Assembly: GCF_028389875.1 (NCBI RefSeq)
Contig: NC_084663.1
Location: 93,501,765 to 93,565,764, forward strand
Reading direction: 5' to 3'
From: Rhea pennata
Lineage: Eukaryota > Chordata > Aves > Rheiformes > Rheidae
DNA length: 64,000 nt
Every line of letters starts with the position of its first letter. The first letter of the stretch is position 1. Below are positions 1-12,400 of this stretch, piece after piece. Both the position numbers and the translations under genes were made by a program. Under the pieces are notes generated by a model that saw only the letters and a list, made by a program, of their open reading frames with translations, did no database searches and had not been told where the DNA came from.

Positions 1-2289
1 TTCCTAAATGATTCAACAGCTTTTGACTCAATTTTCTAAATGCCCAGGTTTAAGTAGATACTTGCCCATTTCTTCTCTGTTTCTCTGTATTTTTCTCCAA
101 GCCTTTTGCTTTTCATCTTCAGAAGGCCCCTCTTTTCCTCCTGCGTAGCTGGACATAGAGAGAGGGTAGTATACCCTGCAAAGTGAAAATATGTGTAATG
201 TTATTGGTGTGGGATGCTAGTCCAAGGAAAGAAATGAAAAACACTGGGCTTCTAGCCAGTTGTACTCCTTTTTCACACTTTTATAACCCCATCTACAGAC
301 CTCTAGGCTGTTGCAGCACTTGCTCACTTTGTAGTTGGAGCAGCCACCATGCTGGATGCACCTCTTCTCTGCCATCCACAAAGGAAAGAATCCAGAAGTG
401 TCTGGCAGAGAAAATCTAGCTCAGTCCAAAGGAGAGGAGAAAGATTCATGGGCTGTCACTGAGGCAGACACCAGAGTACCTGATTTTTCTCATTCACACA
501 ATGGAAAGAGAAAAGAGTGACTCCACTAGAGAGAAAATACTATATTGCTCCTGTTAGAAAATAAGGATAGAAATGGGTCATGAATGCCTGCAAGTGAGCA
601 TAAACAACTTGACCAAAAGAGTGGTACGTTATGAGCACATGATAGTATTTCCAGCAGTCACACTCATTTTCACGTTCAGGCTTGAACTGTCGTTCAATCT
701 GACCCAAAGCAAAGGGATAGAAACATTAAATTCTCTTTTTGTTTCAGTCCCTTGCCTTGCCTTGCCTCCACGGAGTCATGAGAGCACTAAAGCAGAGGAT
801 TTGACTCTTCTCCACTGACTAGTGCTAAATGCTAGGATGAAAATGTCTGCAGCTGTGTAACTAGCAATTTCTTTTGTTCACCTGCAAAGCATTCTGACAT
901 ATAATGGAGAGTAATCACTAAGTGCTGTCCTGCTTTGGAAGGCTCTTCTATTGGTGAACTGTAGAACAGTCTGTTTTTTAAACATGATAGTCTTCCACTC
1001 CTCTCCCCTCAATTTTGTAATCAAAACAAGCCTTAAAAAAAAATATGGATTTAAATTATAGGGTAGAAGAAAAAGGTTTATAATCCAGAGTATTTTAGGA
1101 TAGATAGTAAGACCCACAAATATGTAAGAAACAACCTCCTTTGATTCAGTGGGCTCTATTTTCCAGCAGAATCTCACTGAAGTTCTTCTACCAGCACAGA
1201 GGAGAGCTGAGTCTTTCCTGGTAAGAGAATGAGTATTGCAGGGTAATTTCTAATTGATCAGCTTCTGAAGTGTGCAAAGCCATAACTGATTTCTTTTGGA
1301 TATGACATTCATCAAAAGGATTGGACCTCAGAGCTTAATAATTCAAGTCTTTTAAGAATTCAAGTCTTTGTGCATAAGCAACTAGCACCAGCTTCCACCC
1401 TGCTCAAATCTGTTTTGTACCAGAGAGTGGGTGGCAAGAATTTCTCCTCTACTCAGAAGGGCTCTACACAGGCTGGTGGTTCTCCAGACAAAAGAAAGGA
1501 GAAAGAAAAAGCAAGCAAGCTGGAAAAAGCAGGTGGCATGGATCATCATCTGGACCTATGCTGGCATAAAGCCCTCCTGCGCGAGGGGCAAAAGTGAGAT
1601 GAGAACCCAGGCCTTGCAGCTGGTGAGTTCATTGCCATGGCTGAATTTATTTAGCCATGTAGGTGTGTGATTTGAGAGGGGTAACCAACTGCATTTCATG
1701 GGACAATCTTGAACTGCAGTGTCATGAAAGATGTCAGTAGTACAAGTTCCTCTATGGAGCTAGAATAGAGGGAAGTTGGCCCCACTCATTGATAATGGGA
1801 GCTAATGAAGTCTCTTTCCTAACCTCCCAAGTAGAGGCTGACTTTTTCTTTGACTGAATGCTACAGATCAGCAGCTGTATCACTGAGAAACCATTTGCAG
1901 CACCCTAGCCTTATCAGTCCCACCAACTTGTAACAACATAACATCATTTGCAAGGCCAGCAGATGGCAATCTTTGTATTCGTTTGCTATCATGTATAGCA
2001 CTTTATCTTAGTGTACATAACACCAATTGCATCAGTCACTTTGGGGCAGAACTTGTGTCAGTCCTGGCCAGAAGATGTTTTGTTCTTCCTGGCTGATATT
2101 TCCATTCCAGATGTCAACCAGATGTAGAACAAGAAATTTAACTGTGGGAGCTTTTCTCTCACCACAAGCCCTGTAAAATGGACAAGGAGAGGTGCTAAAC
2201 TCAGGGTCAGCTAGAGCACAGGCCAATAATAACACCCAGACATCAGAGTTTCAGTGTATCTCAAATAAAGCCTAGACCTTTGGGGCTGT

Positions 2290-3050
2290 AACCCTGTCAG
2301 TACCTACGGGGTTTAGCCCCAGATAGTAACATTTATTTTTAAAAGGTGTAATATTTATTTTTAAAGTCTGAAGTGCCACATTGCACCATCAGTTTCTAAG
2401 CAATATCCCTGGGGGCTCCACAGAATAAAAGTATATTTAAAAAGTGAAGACTCCAAAAGGGCCACCTCATTTATCAAAAGATCCTTTCTGTTTTAGGAGG
2501 TTGATCTGACCAACCAGGCAGTGCTCTTTTTATTATGGTTCACTGCTTTTGCAAGCTTCTCTATACTGACTCCTTTTCCTGCTTACATACAAGGGGGCTG
2601 CAGCACAATTCCCCTGTTTACACTATTAGTTGTTATTTCCCCAGCTGCTGGCTGGGTTATGACCCCAGTCAGATCACTAATAATAGCCTCTTCCCTTCTT
2701 AGGAAAGCAAGGAGCCAATGGAGTTCAAGAAACCTGTCCTTTCTTTAAGCATTAACAACGTCTGGCTTCATGAGATTCCGACTCTGGCTCTCTGTATTCT
2801 AATAAACCTTCACTGGCATCGGCAGGGGAACCTAAACATGCTTATCTGGCTTCCAGCTCCCCTTCTCAGCCCTGTACAAGGCAGCTGGTGCTAGCTTTCC
2901 CAAGCCCCTTGCCTCTTGTCACCTTCCTTGTAAGCAATTCGTGCTCAGCTCTCTGGACAACTGCCTGGAAGCCTAGTGCGAAATAAAGCTCTGCTCGCTT
3001 ACTCCTCTGACTGTCTCTTCATGTCTGGTACCTTCTTTCTCCAGGTTTTG
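2290..3050 (+). mobile_element. Possible LTR-like remnant (uncertain)
   Basis: The right part (about 2880-3050) has the look of an LTR R/U5 junction: an AATAAA at about 2982 followed by a CT-rich, GT-poor segment ending near CTCCA. A second AATAAA lies near 2800. I could not find convincing TG...CA ends with a target-site duplication, and no retroviral coding sequence lies beside it. It could equally be a degraded non-coding exon or a chance run of signals. Confidence 0.25.
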
Positions 3051-4652
3051 TAGGACTGAGACTGAAGCCTAAGATTCAGGAGATAGTCAATTTCCCTGTT
3101 AATTCCTTAGCAACTGAAACAGTGCAGCTGCATGCAAACCCCTTTTCACAACTGATATATTTAATTCTGATATCTAAGATAGAATATAGAAAGACTCACA
3201 GTATTGTCGTTCTTAAACAAAATGGACATGATATTAACTTTCAGCTCCTTATTAAAGCCATTCTGAAGGCTACAGGGTTTGTACAGTTGTATTCCACCTT
3301 TCTAGCATTGCCTGTGTCATTTCAATGGGATAAAAAAATCATTTCTACAAACCTCCAGAGAACTGCACTGATCAGGTTCTCAAATTTTTTGCTCTCAATT
3401 TGTTTTGTTCTCAAATTTCTGCATATATATGTCCATGGACATCTCAGTCCATCCTTTTGCCATGACTTCCAGTCCAGCTAAGCAGATCTCCTAGAGGATT
3501 GATTTGAAAACAGCAGTAGAAAACCACAACCATGACTATTAAAAAAATTGCAAGCTACTTCAGATCTGAAGTTGCCAAGAATTAATTCCTAATCACTGGA
3601 TATCCTTCTGCCTTTCTCTGCTGGATTGAAAAAGCTATTTACTTTCCTAAGTCTCTTTTCTGTACATGCCTGAGAAGATCATGACCAAGGTGTGGCCATG
3701 CCTCCCCTCACAACTATCTTCAAACTTTTCCCACCTCCACCTTAAGAGGATCATTTCCAGACATCAGGTCACTTTTTGAACCTTTTCCAATCCTTTCTGA
3801 AAAGCTTGATATGCATGGCAGTAACAGCCATACTGGTACTATATACGGCTTCCTAACTGCTCTTTGATATGCAAAGATTTTGATATGCAGTATCAAGCCA
3901 GAAGCTTATTTTCAGTGGCTTATCTACTGCGATCTTGATGTCCTTTACAGAATATCTACCTTCTAGGATTTTTTTTATCTTGTTTCCCACATTTTTTGCT
4001 TCTTGCTGTATGACTTTGCATTAACCCTTTAAAACAAACATTCACTTTGCCAGGAGTTCTATGCTAGCTTGTATAAATGATATACTTCTGAGGAAATTCT
4101 GACGCCAAATATTTCAGCAGTCATTTCAGTTACCAGTCATTAAATTTCTCATATTTGATATAGATACTAAAAAGCACTACCCTTGCAAATAATCCCTGTG
4201 ACACCACCTCTTGTTGTGTGATAGTCCCTCTCTAGAATTCGTTTGCAATCTGTCATCTGTAGCGTGCTACTTTTTCTAATGAGACTGTGAGAGCAAAGCA
4301 AGGTCCTCACAGAGATTCTTCAGTGTATCTATAACTGGGTAGAATAGACCACAGGAATAATATGGAAATCCCTGTTTCTTTCCTGCAAAGTCAGGTACCG
4401 GATGTCTTTTTCTTGGCTTCATTAGACCTGTGCAGATAAATGATGTTTTCCTTCTGTGTGGTTTGAAACTATCCTTAACAATAACACTGAGGTAATATAA
4501 TGCAAAAAAAAAAAGTTTCATTTATCCCTAAATTAAATATTTGGCTTCAGCTTTGGTAGGGTGACTTCTTTTTTAGTCTTTGTAATATAACTGAAGGAAA
4601 CATTGAAATGAAAGCTCAGTTTGAATTAATTCTTTTTCTTTAAAAAGTCACA

Positions 4653-4972
4653 ATGAATCACAGAATCATAGAATCAGTAAATTGGAAGGGACCTCTGGAG
4701 ATCATCTAGTCCAACCTCCCTGCTCAGCAGCATCACCTAGAGCATGTTAGACAAGGTTGCATCCAGGCAGGCCTTGAATATCCTCAGAGAAGGAGACTCC
4801 ACAACCTCTCTGGGCAGCCTGGTCCAGTGCTCTGTCACTCTCCCAGAGAAGAAATTCCCCCTCATGTTCAGGCGGAACTTCCTGTGCTTCAATTTCTGCC
4901 CATTGCTTCTTGTCCTGTCACACGGGACAACTGAAAAGCGTTTGTCCCCATCCCCGTCCCCTTGACAACATG
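4653..4972 (-). mobile_element. CR1 LINE, 3' fragment
   Basis: The + strand shows the reverse complement of the CR1 3' end: a short run of octamer-like units (AATCACAG, AATCATAG), then the usual 'GGAAGGGACCTCTGGAGATC' block, then the sequence coding the C-terminal part of the CR1 reverse-transcriptase ORF. It is truncated at its 5' side near 4972. It cannot move by itself. It shares long stretches with the copies at 24.9, 56.7 and 63.4 kb. Confidence 0.93.
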
Positions 4973-5583
4973 CTAATATTTAGAGATTTGATTTTTTTCT
5001 TGTCAAGATTAATAAACCAGCAGACCTGCCACTAATATAAGTTTAAGTGAAAAATGTTATCCACCCTTGTTCCTCAGAGCTCCAGTTTTGTATCCCTGTA
5101 AGAGGTACAATCCTTCTACTTCCCAGTTGATATAGGATATCATATTCTGTATTTAGAGCACTTTGTGATTCCTGCACCAATCAAATCACCAGTGGAGTCT
5201 TTAGGAAATCAATTTGCAGCAAGCTTCTCTTCTGCAGGTAGATCCAAACTCTTTCTGCTCAGCAATCCCATTTGCACAGCACTGAACCCAAGCTAATGTG
5301 TCTGGCCTTGCAGCAGGCTCGGCACTGGGCTGCACACTGTTACAGAGTTGTCAGTGTGGTGCAAGCCCTTGCCTGGCTGGCCCAGAGCCTGGGCAGAGCA
5401 AATACTTGGAAGGGAGTCTGGGAGAGCTGAGCATTTTTGCGTTCCTGTTACTGTCAGCACAGGTATTCATCATCCTACCCAGGGAAGAACACTGGTTGTA
5501 AAATGCAAACTGTGCACGCATATTAGCAAGAAACAAAAATACCACTAATGTTTATCGGTGACAACATAAACATGTAATCGGTG

Positions 5584-5618
5584 ACATTTTTACTTGCTAC
5601 AGTAAAAATGTAGCAAGT
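5584..5618. repeat. Two interleaved inverted repeats
   Basis: ACATTTTTAC (5584-5593) pairs with GTAAAAATGT (5602-5611). ACTTGCTACA (5592-5601) pairs with TGTAGCAAGT (5609-5618). Both pairs are perfect over 10 bp and overlap, so only one full hairpin can form at a time. No gene lies beside it. Function is unknown. Confidence 0.8.
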
Positions 5619-6349
5619 TTTCTACCTTTGAAACATTAATTTAAAGGGAAGTAGCTTAGAGTTTCATTTTTTTTTTCTCTCCCTAAAATAATTCAGGTCA
5701 AATTCAGAATTTTATCAAGGATATTTAGCAGAATTTCTGTAAATAAGAGAAATCCTGGGAAACTGTGAAAGTAGTAGTAAAGTCATAGCTGGTTTTAGGT
5801 GTTATCCATCAATTATCATCAAGTGGTGTTTCTTTACTCTGAAGGTGTATGACATGCTGTCGCTTGTGTGAATCAACTTAAGACCAGGTGCTGGCAGTGC
5901 TTTGCCAGTTTATGTCAGCTCAGTAGAACAATGTCATTTATACCAAGAGGGAGAACAAAGGATGTTACCCTGTCTTTACCCATGTCTCTTTAGGTATTTT
6001 TGCACATTTTCCCTTTTTTTAATTTTTAATGGCTAGTGCAAATCCATGAAAAATACATGAGATTCTTCTTTTAGTGCAGTAATACAGTAAACATCTTGAT
6101 CTCTTTAAAAACTACAAATTCACAAACAGCCATGCCCACTTGATGTCTGCCGATCAAAGACTATCCTGACATACATGAGAATCTAAACAAAAAATTGCTT
6201 TGAAAGTGAAGTGGAATTGGATTTTGCGGCAGAACTCCAGAAAGTAAACAATTGAGGGAGCAGGACATAGAAAAAGAAATTGAGTTAAAAAGCAATAATT
6301 CTTGAACACAAGAGCTGTTTTTTACACAGATAAGGAAATGCACTTCTTA

Positions 6350-7224
6350 CAGGATGCTTTTTTAACTGGACTGTGTCCATTTAGCAGAAGGAAAGAGAAA
6401 GAGGAGGTGGGGGAGTGCGGGAGAGCTTGGAAGCGTGAAGGAAAGGGTTAAGGTTGGAGGCACCCCCTCTCAAGTGCTCTGTGATGCTGTGCAGTGTTTC
6501 AGCCCCCAGAGCCTTCCTTTTCCTCCTCCCTTCATGTGTCAGAGTGGGGAGGAGGCGGGTTCTGCTGAGCTGTTAAATCCTGAGTGAAGTTTCCCCCATT
6601 TCCAGTGGCCACTGTTGCTAGAGGCTGATTCGGAGCACGGCTGGGGTTACCCTGACGTTTCTGGGATCGCAGCCAGAAAAGAAGGGAAGGAGAAGAAAAG
6701 CCGAGATTTTTACAGTTTGCTTTTGTCTAAGAGAGCAGAAGGGAGCAGGGGAAGAGTCCCCTTTTTTTCAACATCACATTCCTGTGTTTTTCTTTAGCCT
6801 GGAAAATACATTAATGCTGGTGCTTTCCTCTCTGGAAACAAAGGAGCTAAACTGGACTGAAGAAGCAAGGAATGGGAAAGCGGCTTGGGGAAGTTTAAAA
6901 GAGAGAGATTCAGGGCAGCTGCAAGTTCCCTTTTCTTAAATGAAATCCCTGCTTGTGTGGGTGACTGGTACAGAAAACAGTCAGACCTGCAGGTAAATGG
7001 AGAAGCAGAGACACCAAAGGAAATTTCTGTTCGTCTCATCCTGCCTGTCAAGAAGGTGAAGAAAAAAGAAAGTTAAACGGGACAGAGAAACGGACAGACT
7101 CTGGAACCTGTTGGGTTGCATAAAGATAAATCACTGAGCACCAGCAAAGCTGTATGGCATTGCTCTCCTTTTAAAGCAAAAAAGACTGGAACCGCATCTC
7201 TGGAAGAGGAACTTTCCTGGGAAT
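6350..7224 (+). promoter_or_regulatory. CCDC80: CCDC80 promoter region and probable non-coding exon 1
   Basis: A good donor (GAAT|GTAAGT) sits at 7224/7225, 365 bp before the acceptor of the exon that carries the start codon, so a 5' untranslated exon ending at 7224 is likely. The stretch before it is richer in G/A than its surroundings and lacks an obvious CpG island. A TTAAAT element near 6572 could act as a TATA-like box, but the transcription start cannot be fixed from sequence. Several ATG triplets between 6600 and 7224 would be upstream start codons if this whole stretch is exonic. Confidence 0.45.
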
Positions 7225-7589
7225 GTAAGTTTCCAGTTAAACTATTAGCTTATGTACCACTCTATGTACCAGAGACTATATCTGTGTGTGTTTGTATGTG
7301 TGTATGTGAGAGTACGAGAGGGAGAGAGAGAGAAGGATGTGGATCATAGCGTGCTTTTAGACAGAGTCATGTTAGAGATGGATGAACTCACTTTTGCATG
7401 AAATGATCCACTCTGTGCTTCTCCTTAAATAACCCGTAAAATGTACAAAACCATCAGGACAGGACTGAGGTGTAATCAGTACTTTTAAATCACTAAAACT
7501 AGCCACTCCATGTTTTGCTTTTTCAATGCTTATGCAAGATATCAGCATACTGCTAAGACCTAACTTTTTCTCCTCTTCCTCCCCACAAG
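7225..7589 (+). other. CCDC80: CCDC80 intron 1 (5' UTR intron)
   Basis: This short intron begins GTAAGT and ends in a pyrimidine tract followed by CACAAG. It contains a (TG)n/(AG)n-like stretch at about 7278-7335. The reading frame of the next exon stays open back into the intron, to an ATG at 7526, but that part is removed by splicing. Confidence 0.6.
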
Positions 7590-7600
7590 CGGATTGCACA

Positions 7601-9496
7601 ATGAACTGGAGAGCAGTTCTCAGCTTAGCCCTGCTATGGGCAGCATGGCTAGTGTGCAGCTCTGAGAAGACAGCAAGGCTAGCAGAGAGAGGGAGCCATG
7701 GAGTCAGGAAAGTGCCTCTAGCTTACAGGGCTCCAAGCAGCCTCCTGAGAAGATCTGGAGCATCCCTGAGGAATCTAAGCCCAAATCCCCAACATCCTGT
7801 CACCAGGACAGATTCTTCAGCATCTCCAAAGGCACCTGCCAATCTCGTGCATGAGGAAGTACTTCCCCAGGCCAGGAGCATGGGGAGCAGAACTAGACGA
7901 GGACAGAGACTCACAGCTGCAGCCAAGTACTCCAAGTCTGCAATGATTAAAGACGAAGGGATATCCACTGCATCCCAGTCACGAGCAGTACGTTTCCCTT
8001 CAGGGTCAAGTTCCCCAAATGTCCTGGCTAGCTTTGCTGGGAAGAACCGAGTCTGGGTCATTTCTGCCCCTCATGCCTCTGAGGGTTACTATCGGCTCAT
8101 GATGAGCCTGCTGAAAAATGATGTCTACTGCGAACTAGCTGAGAGGCACATCCAGCAGATTGTGTTGTTCCATGAAGAAGGAGAAGAAGGGGGAAAAGTC
8201 AGAAGGATAACTAATGAAGGTAAAATCGTGGAGCAGCCACTAGATCCTGCCCTCATCCCTAAGCTCATGAGTTTTCTGAAGCTGGAGAAGGGGAAATTTG
8301 GCATGGTGCTGCTGAAGAAAACTCTACAGGTGGAGGAAAGGTACCCTTATCCAGTGAGGCTAGAGGCCATGTATGAAGTCATTGATCAAAGCCCCATCAG
8401 AAAAATTGAGAAGATGAGGCAGAAAGGCTTCATCCAGACTTGCAAAGCAGCTGGAGTGGAAGGGCAAGTGGTCGAGGAAGGCAATAATGGGGGCAGCACC
8501 CGGCCTACCCCTGGCGGTGGACAAGTCCAGGTGCTAGCAAGGAAGGAGGAGCCAAGGAGGAGCAATAATCAACCGACAAGGACCAAAACCATGAGGAAAA
8601 TGATGACAACTACTGCAGCTCCTCCTCCTCCTACAATAAGGACCACCACCCTCCCTTCCACTACCACAACTACCCGGGCCACCACACGTGCAATGATAAC
8701 AGCAAGCCAGCCTACAACAACAACTACACCCCTCCCGATCACACAGAGGAGCTGGATGACAAAGTCACATACCACCACAGAGCACCATAGATTGCCCATA
8801 GCCCCTGAGGCCACCAGACCACGAGTAACAGCTTCTGAGGATTTCTACTCTCCTGTGTGGAACGCAAACCGCAAAGACCGGCAGCGTGGCCACCCAGAGA
8901 AAAACCAGGCAGCCACACGGAGACCAAGCAAAGCTTCCCGCTATGAGAGTTTCACAGAAGTCCCAACTGCCCCCTCAGTGCACTACACAAAGGCAAGCAT
9001 GGGTAGATTTAAAGATAACCGAACAGACAGGAAGGATTATAACCACAGGGATCCAAATATCACACCAGGGCAACACAAACCAACTAAGACCAAAACACCA
9101 AAAAAGAAGGCCCAAGAAAAGATACTGAGCAATGAGTATGAAGAAAAATATGACCCAAGCAAACCTACTAGTCCCCATTTAGAGGAAGAGATTGCGGTGG
9201 GAAATATTCCCCCAAAGAAAGGAAAAGATTCAAAGAAGCATGACCGAATGGATAAACCTGAGAAAAAGAAGAAAAAGGAGAGACCTGACAAACTGCAGAA
9301 GAGTGAGAAGCAGTCTAAGAAGGACAAAGCTGAAAAAAAGAGCAAGCAAGATAAAGACCGCAATAAGAAGAGCAAGAAGGGGAGCAGAACTGAGAATGAG
9401 GATTTCCCCAAGCCCAACAAGAAGCCTTTCTTGCACCCTCCCAGGAAATCAGTGACAGACCTCCTGGAGTATTTTGAAGGCAAAAGGCGTCTCATT
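7601..9496 (+). CDS. CCDC80: CCDC80 coding exon 1 (codons 1-632)
   Basis: The acceptor is at 7588-7589 and 11 bases of 5' UTR precede the ATG. This single large exon codes the signal peptide, the first DUF4174 domain (about 145-290), the Thr/Pro-rich linker and the Lys-rich segment. It ends after an Ile codon in phase 0 at a GTAAGT donor. If not spliced, translation would stop after six more residues, at 9515-9517. Confidence 0.96.
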
Positions 9497-12400
9497 GTAA
9501 GTAACTTGTTAATCTGAATCTCATTTCATAAATGAAGTCATATCTCCCTCCTCATAAAAAAACGAGGAAGAAAAAGTTTGTTGTGGCTTTGTATTATTAT
9601 TTTTGCTGCTTTTATTTAAGAGTAATTAAAGATAAAATATCTGGATCCAGAGAATCAATTTCCATCATGGAAGTTTTCACAGCCTCATGTTGTAATCTTA
9701 CATGTAATATGAACAGTTGTCAGCCAGGTGGTTGGAACCTCTTCCCAGTCATTTCCATGAGTCACCATATAACCACCAGATTATTTTGTTTGCAGTACAT
9801 ATGCAGGTGTCAGGATTTGTTTAGTTATGATCAACGAAATGAAGTTCCAGTGTGGATTATATATCCAGTCACCACTTTGTGGTACTTGCCAATATTACCA
9901 CATTTCGAGTCTCAGCAAGTCCTGCCATCTGGCATACCTGTTTCATATTGGTGTTACTGTCCTAAAAATGGAAGCAAAACAGATGGCTTGGCAGTATTAG
10001 AGCATGTCTCACTGAGCATATGCACCAAGGTGCACGATCAGATGCGCTGACGTAGGATTGCTACATTTGCCATTATTTCTGATTGGAAGTAGCATTAAGA
10101 TCTTTTATACATCTTCAGAGATCCCACACAAACTGTTTGTTTTGTTTTGGTATTTTTCCATGCTAGTTTAATTACATCATAACACACTGGTAATTTTTAC
10201 TCTTAAAAATTCAGCATGGTCTGCAGTTACTTCTCCCAGGGTTTAGTAAGTGTTGTATGTTTTTCCAACTACTTATCTAAAAAAACACTTCACCTGGGAC
10301 AGGAAACAGTTTTAGCTGTAGTACAAATGTTTTCTCTGGCAGATGGCACATACTTTGAACGGTACATACACTTTGAAAATTAGCTCTTTAAAAATATTAT
10401 TGTGGGAGCTAGTTTCTTGCAATTATTCCACAGCATGCTGGCCTGCTTGACAATTATTGTCCTGTAATTCTGGTGAATGTCATAAGTTTTGATCTTCTTG
10501 CCCTGTATTCCAATACAAATAGCAAACATGCCAACCTCTGCCACTGGAATTTAATTACTTGTTCTGCTGATGATTCACAGACTTGAGCAGAATGCAACTT
10601 TCTTCTCCTCTTCCCCTTTCTTCCAGTTGTACAAGTTATGTTGAACTAATAGAAGAATCACATCCCCCAATATTTTGAAAGTGGAGAGGAGCCATATGTT
10701 TGAAAAAAAATAAATTTGACTGAATTTTGTAAATAATGCTTAATAGCTAATTGTTATCTAATAGTTAACCAAACTGAAACCTCAAAGAAAGGAATTGCAC
10801 AGAAGTTTGGGATCTTTGCAACTTGGTAATATATCTCAATGTTCTGGTTTCAAAGAATATGTGCAACATCAGGACAAATAAAAACAAAATTCAAAAAAAA
10901 AAGCCAGGAACAGAGCTCACAGACATCAGACTGCTAATTCACTGCATCAATACAGTCCTGGTAACTTAAAGGTCAGACTGAAATTTGAACTTTCAGATCC
11001 TAGGCCACTTCTCAGCTGGGTTTTCAAGAGAGAAGAGTTATACAAATTCAGGTAGTCAGGCCAGAACTCCCTGAAGACAAATGATTACATCATGCTCTAC
11101 TTGAAATTTCCAGCATCTAATACCACCTTTAGCTTCCTTTCCCTGAAGTTTACTGGAGAATAGGTTGATTCAGCTATCAGTAAAGGCAGTGGCTGAAGGA
11201 CAGTATCTCTTTGATATGCATGGCACATGGGCAAAACAAAGAACTGTTCAAGCTTATTTAAATCCATACATATGTGCCTATTTGTTTAATCCCTTCTATC
11301 ATATGACCTCCTCAGTCTAGTCAAACTGTTCATCCCCCTTAACAGTTGGATGAACTCTGCCATTCATGAGTCTTCAAACTACCTCTCAAAAGAATTAGCC
11401 CCCACTGCTCCAGAAGTGGCTCTACCTGAGTCATCCTTCATTGCTGTTTTACTTATTTATATACTTATATATACTTATTTATATATTTATTCTATACATT
11501 TAATCACTTTAATAGGCTTTGGCTATCAAGGACATTGTTTCTATCCTCTTCCAATACGTAAGAATTTTGAGAGAGACCCAGGTTTTTAAGTCCTACACAT
11601 CATTAAGGATTTCAGATTGTAGATTTCAGTGTGAATTCCAAACATCCAGAATTTCAAAGGCTATTCTGTGTTAAATTCAATGGATGATAAATATAGGACC
11701 CAGCTGCAAAATAAACATACGGATTTTTAGTCCTGCAGCTCCACTCCTCTTTAGTGGGTTGTTTGCTGCTGTCTTACTAGCCTTGAGAAGCGTTTGCTTA
11801 GTGAATTTGGGATTTTTGTTAATTTCTCTGTGCTGATGAAATGAAGACTGACAGTTCATACATAACATATATATGTTATATATGGACTTTATCCATACAC
11901 ACATGCAGGCAAATGCAGATACATTCAGAGGTCTTAGCTAAAAGCATTTTTAATACTGCCTGTGTTAAAACAGCCCTAGAGTAAAGCTTTGATCTGAACT
12001 TTGCTTTGCCTCTTAAGTGTTCCCTGTTCTGTTCTATACAGTTTGATGAAATAGGTCAAATTCTGCCTTAACTGTGTTTTCCTACTTAAGGCCTCTGAAA
12101 CTAGGAGGACAATACAGCCAGTCATCTCTTTTTGATTTGAGTCCTCAAATTCTTTTCACAATCAATTTTTTCACTTGAAGCATTTCTATGCAAGTAACAT
12201 ATTACATGTTTTGGCCCAGAAAACAGATCCTCTTTGCATCTGACTCTCATTTACCTTCATGTTCCAGTGCTGTAGTTCTGCCAGTGGCCTTCCTATATAT
12301 GAGTCAGATCTGATAAGCCCATAAATGCATTTCATATTTTAGCACATTGATGAACTGCATTTATAAGGAGTATGTCATAAAAAAACAGCCCTCAAGGCCC

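Larger units (their letters stand above)
1..6350. other. Intergenic DNA upstream of CCDC80
   Basis: No reading frame here looks like a conserved protein or a spliced exon. The longest open frame (3122-3481, + strand, 119 codons) has no recognisable domain and no good flanking splice sites. The stretch holds a CR1 fragment (about 4653-4972), an LTR-like block near 2.3-3.05 kb and an inverted-repeat cluster at 5584-5618, listed separately. The rest is AT-rich unique-looking sequence. Confidence 0.7.

Noticed and set aside
2982-2987. AATAAA as the poly(A) signal of an upstream gene
   Set aside because: No coding exon was found to its left in this window, so it cannot be tied to a gene.
7526-7600. 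In-frame ATG upstream of the CCDC80 start
   Set aside because: It lies before the acceptor at 7588-7589. The signal peptide begins properly at 7601.
8569-8814. Open frames on the - strand within CCDC80 coding exon 1 (also 9037-9495)
   Set aside because: These are shadows of Thr-rich and Lys-rich codons of the real gene, which give Val/Leu/Phe-rich antisense translations.
9532-10050. 172-codon open frame just after CCDC80 coding exon 1
   Set aside because: Intronic, AT-rich, without a domain or acceptor/donor pair.
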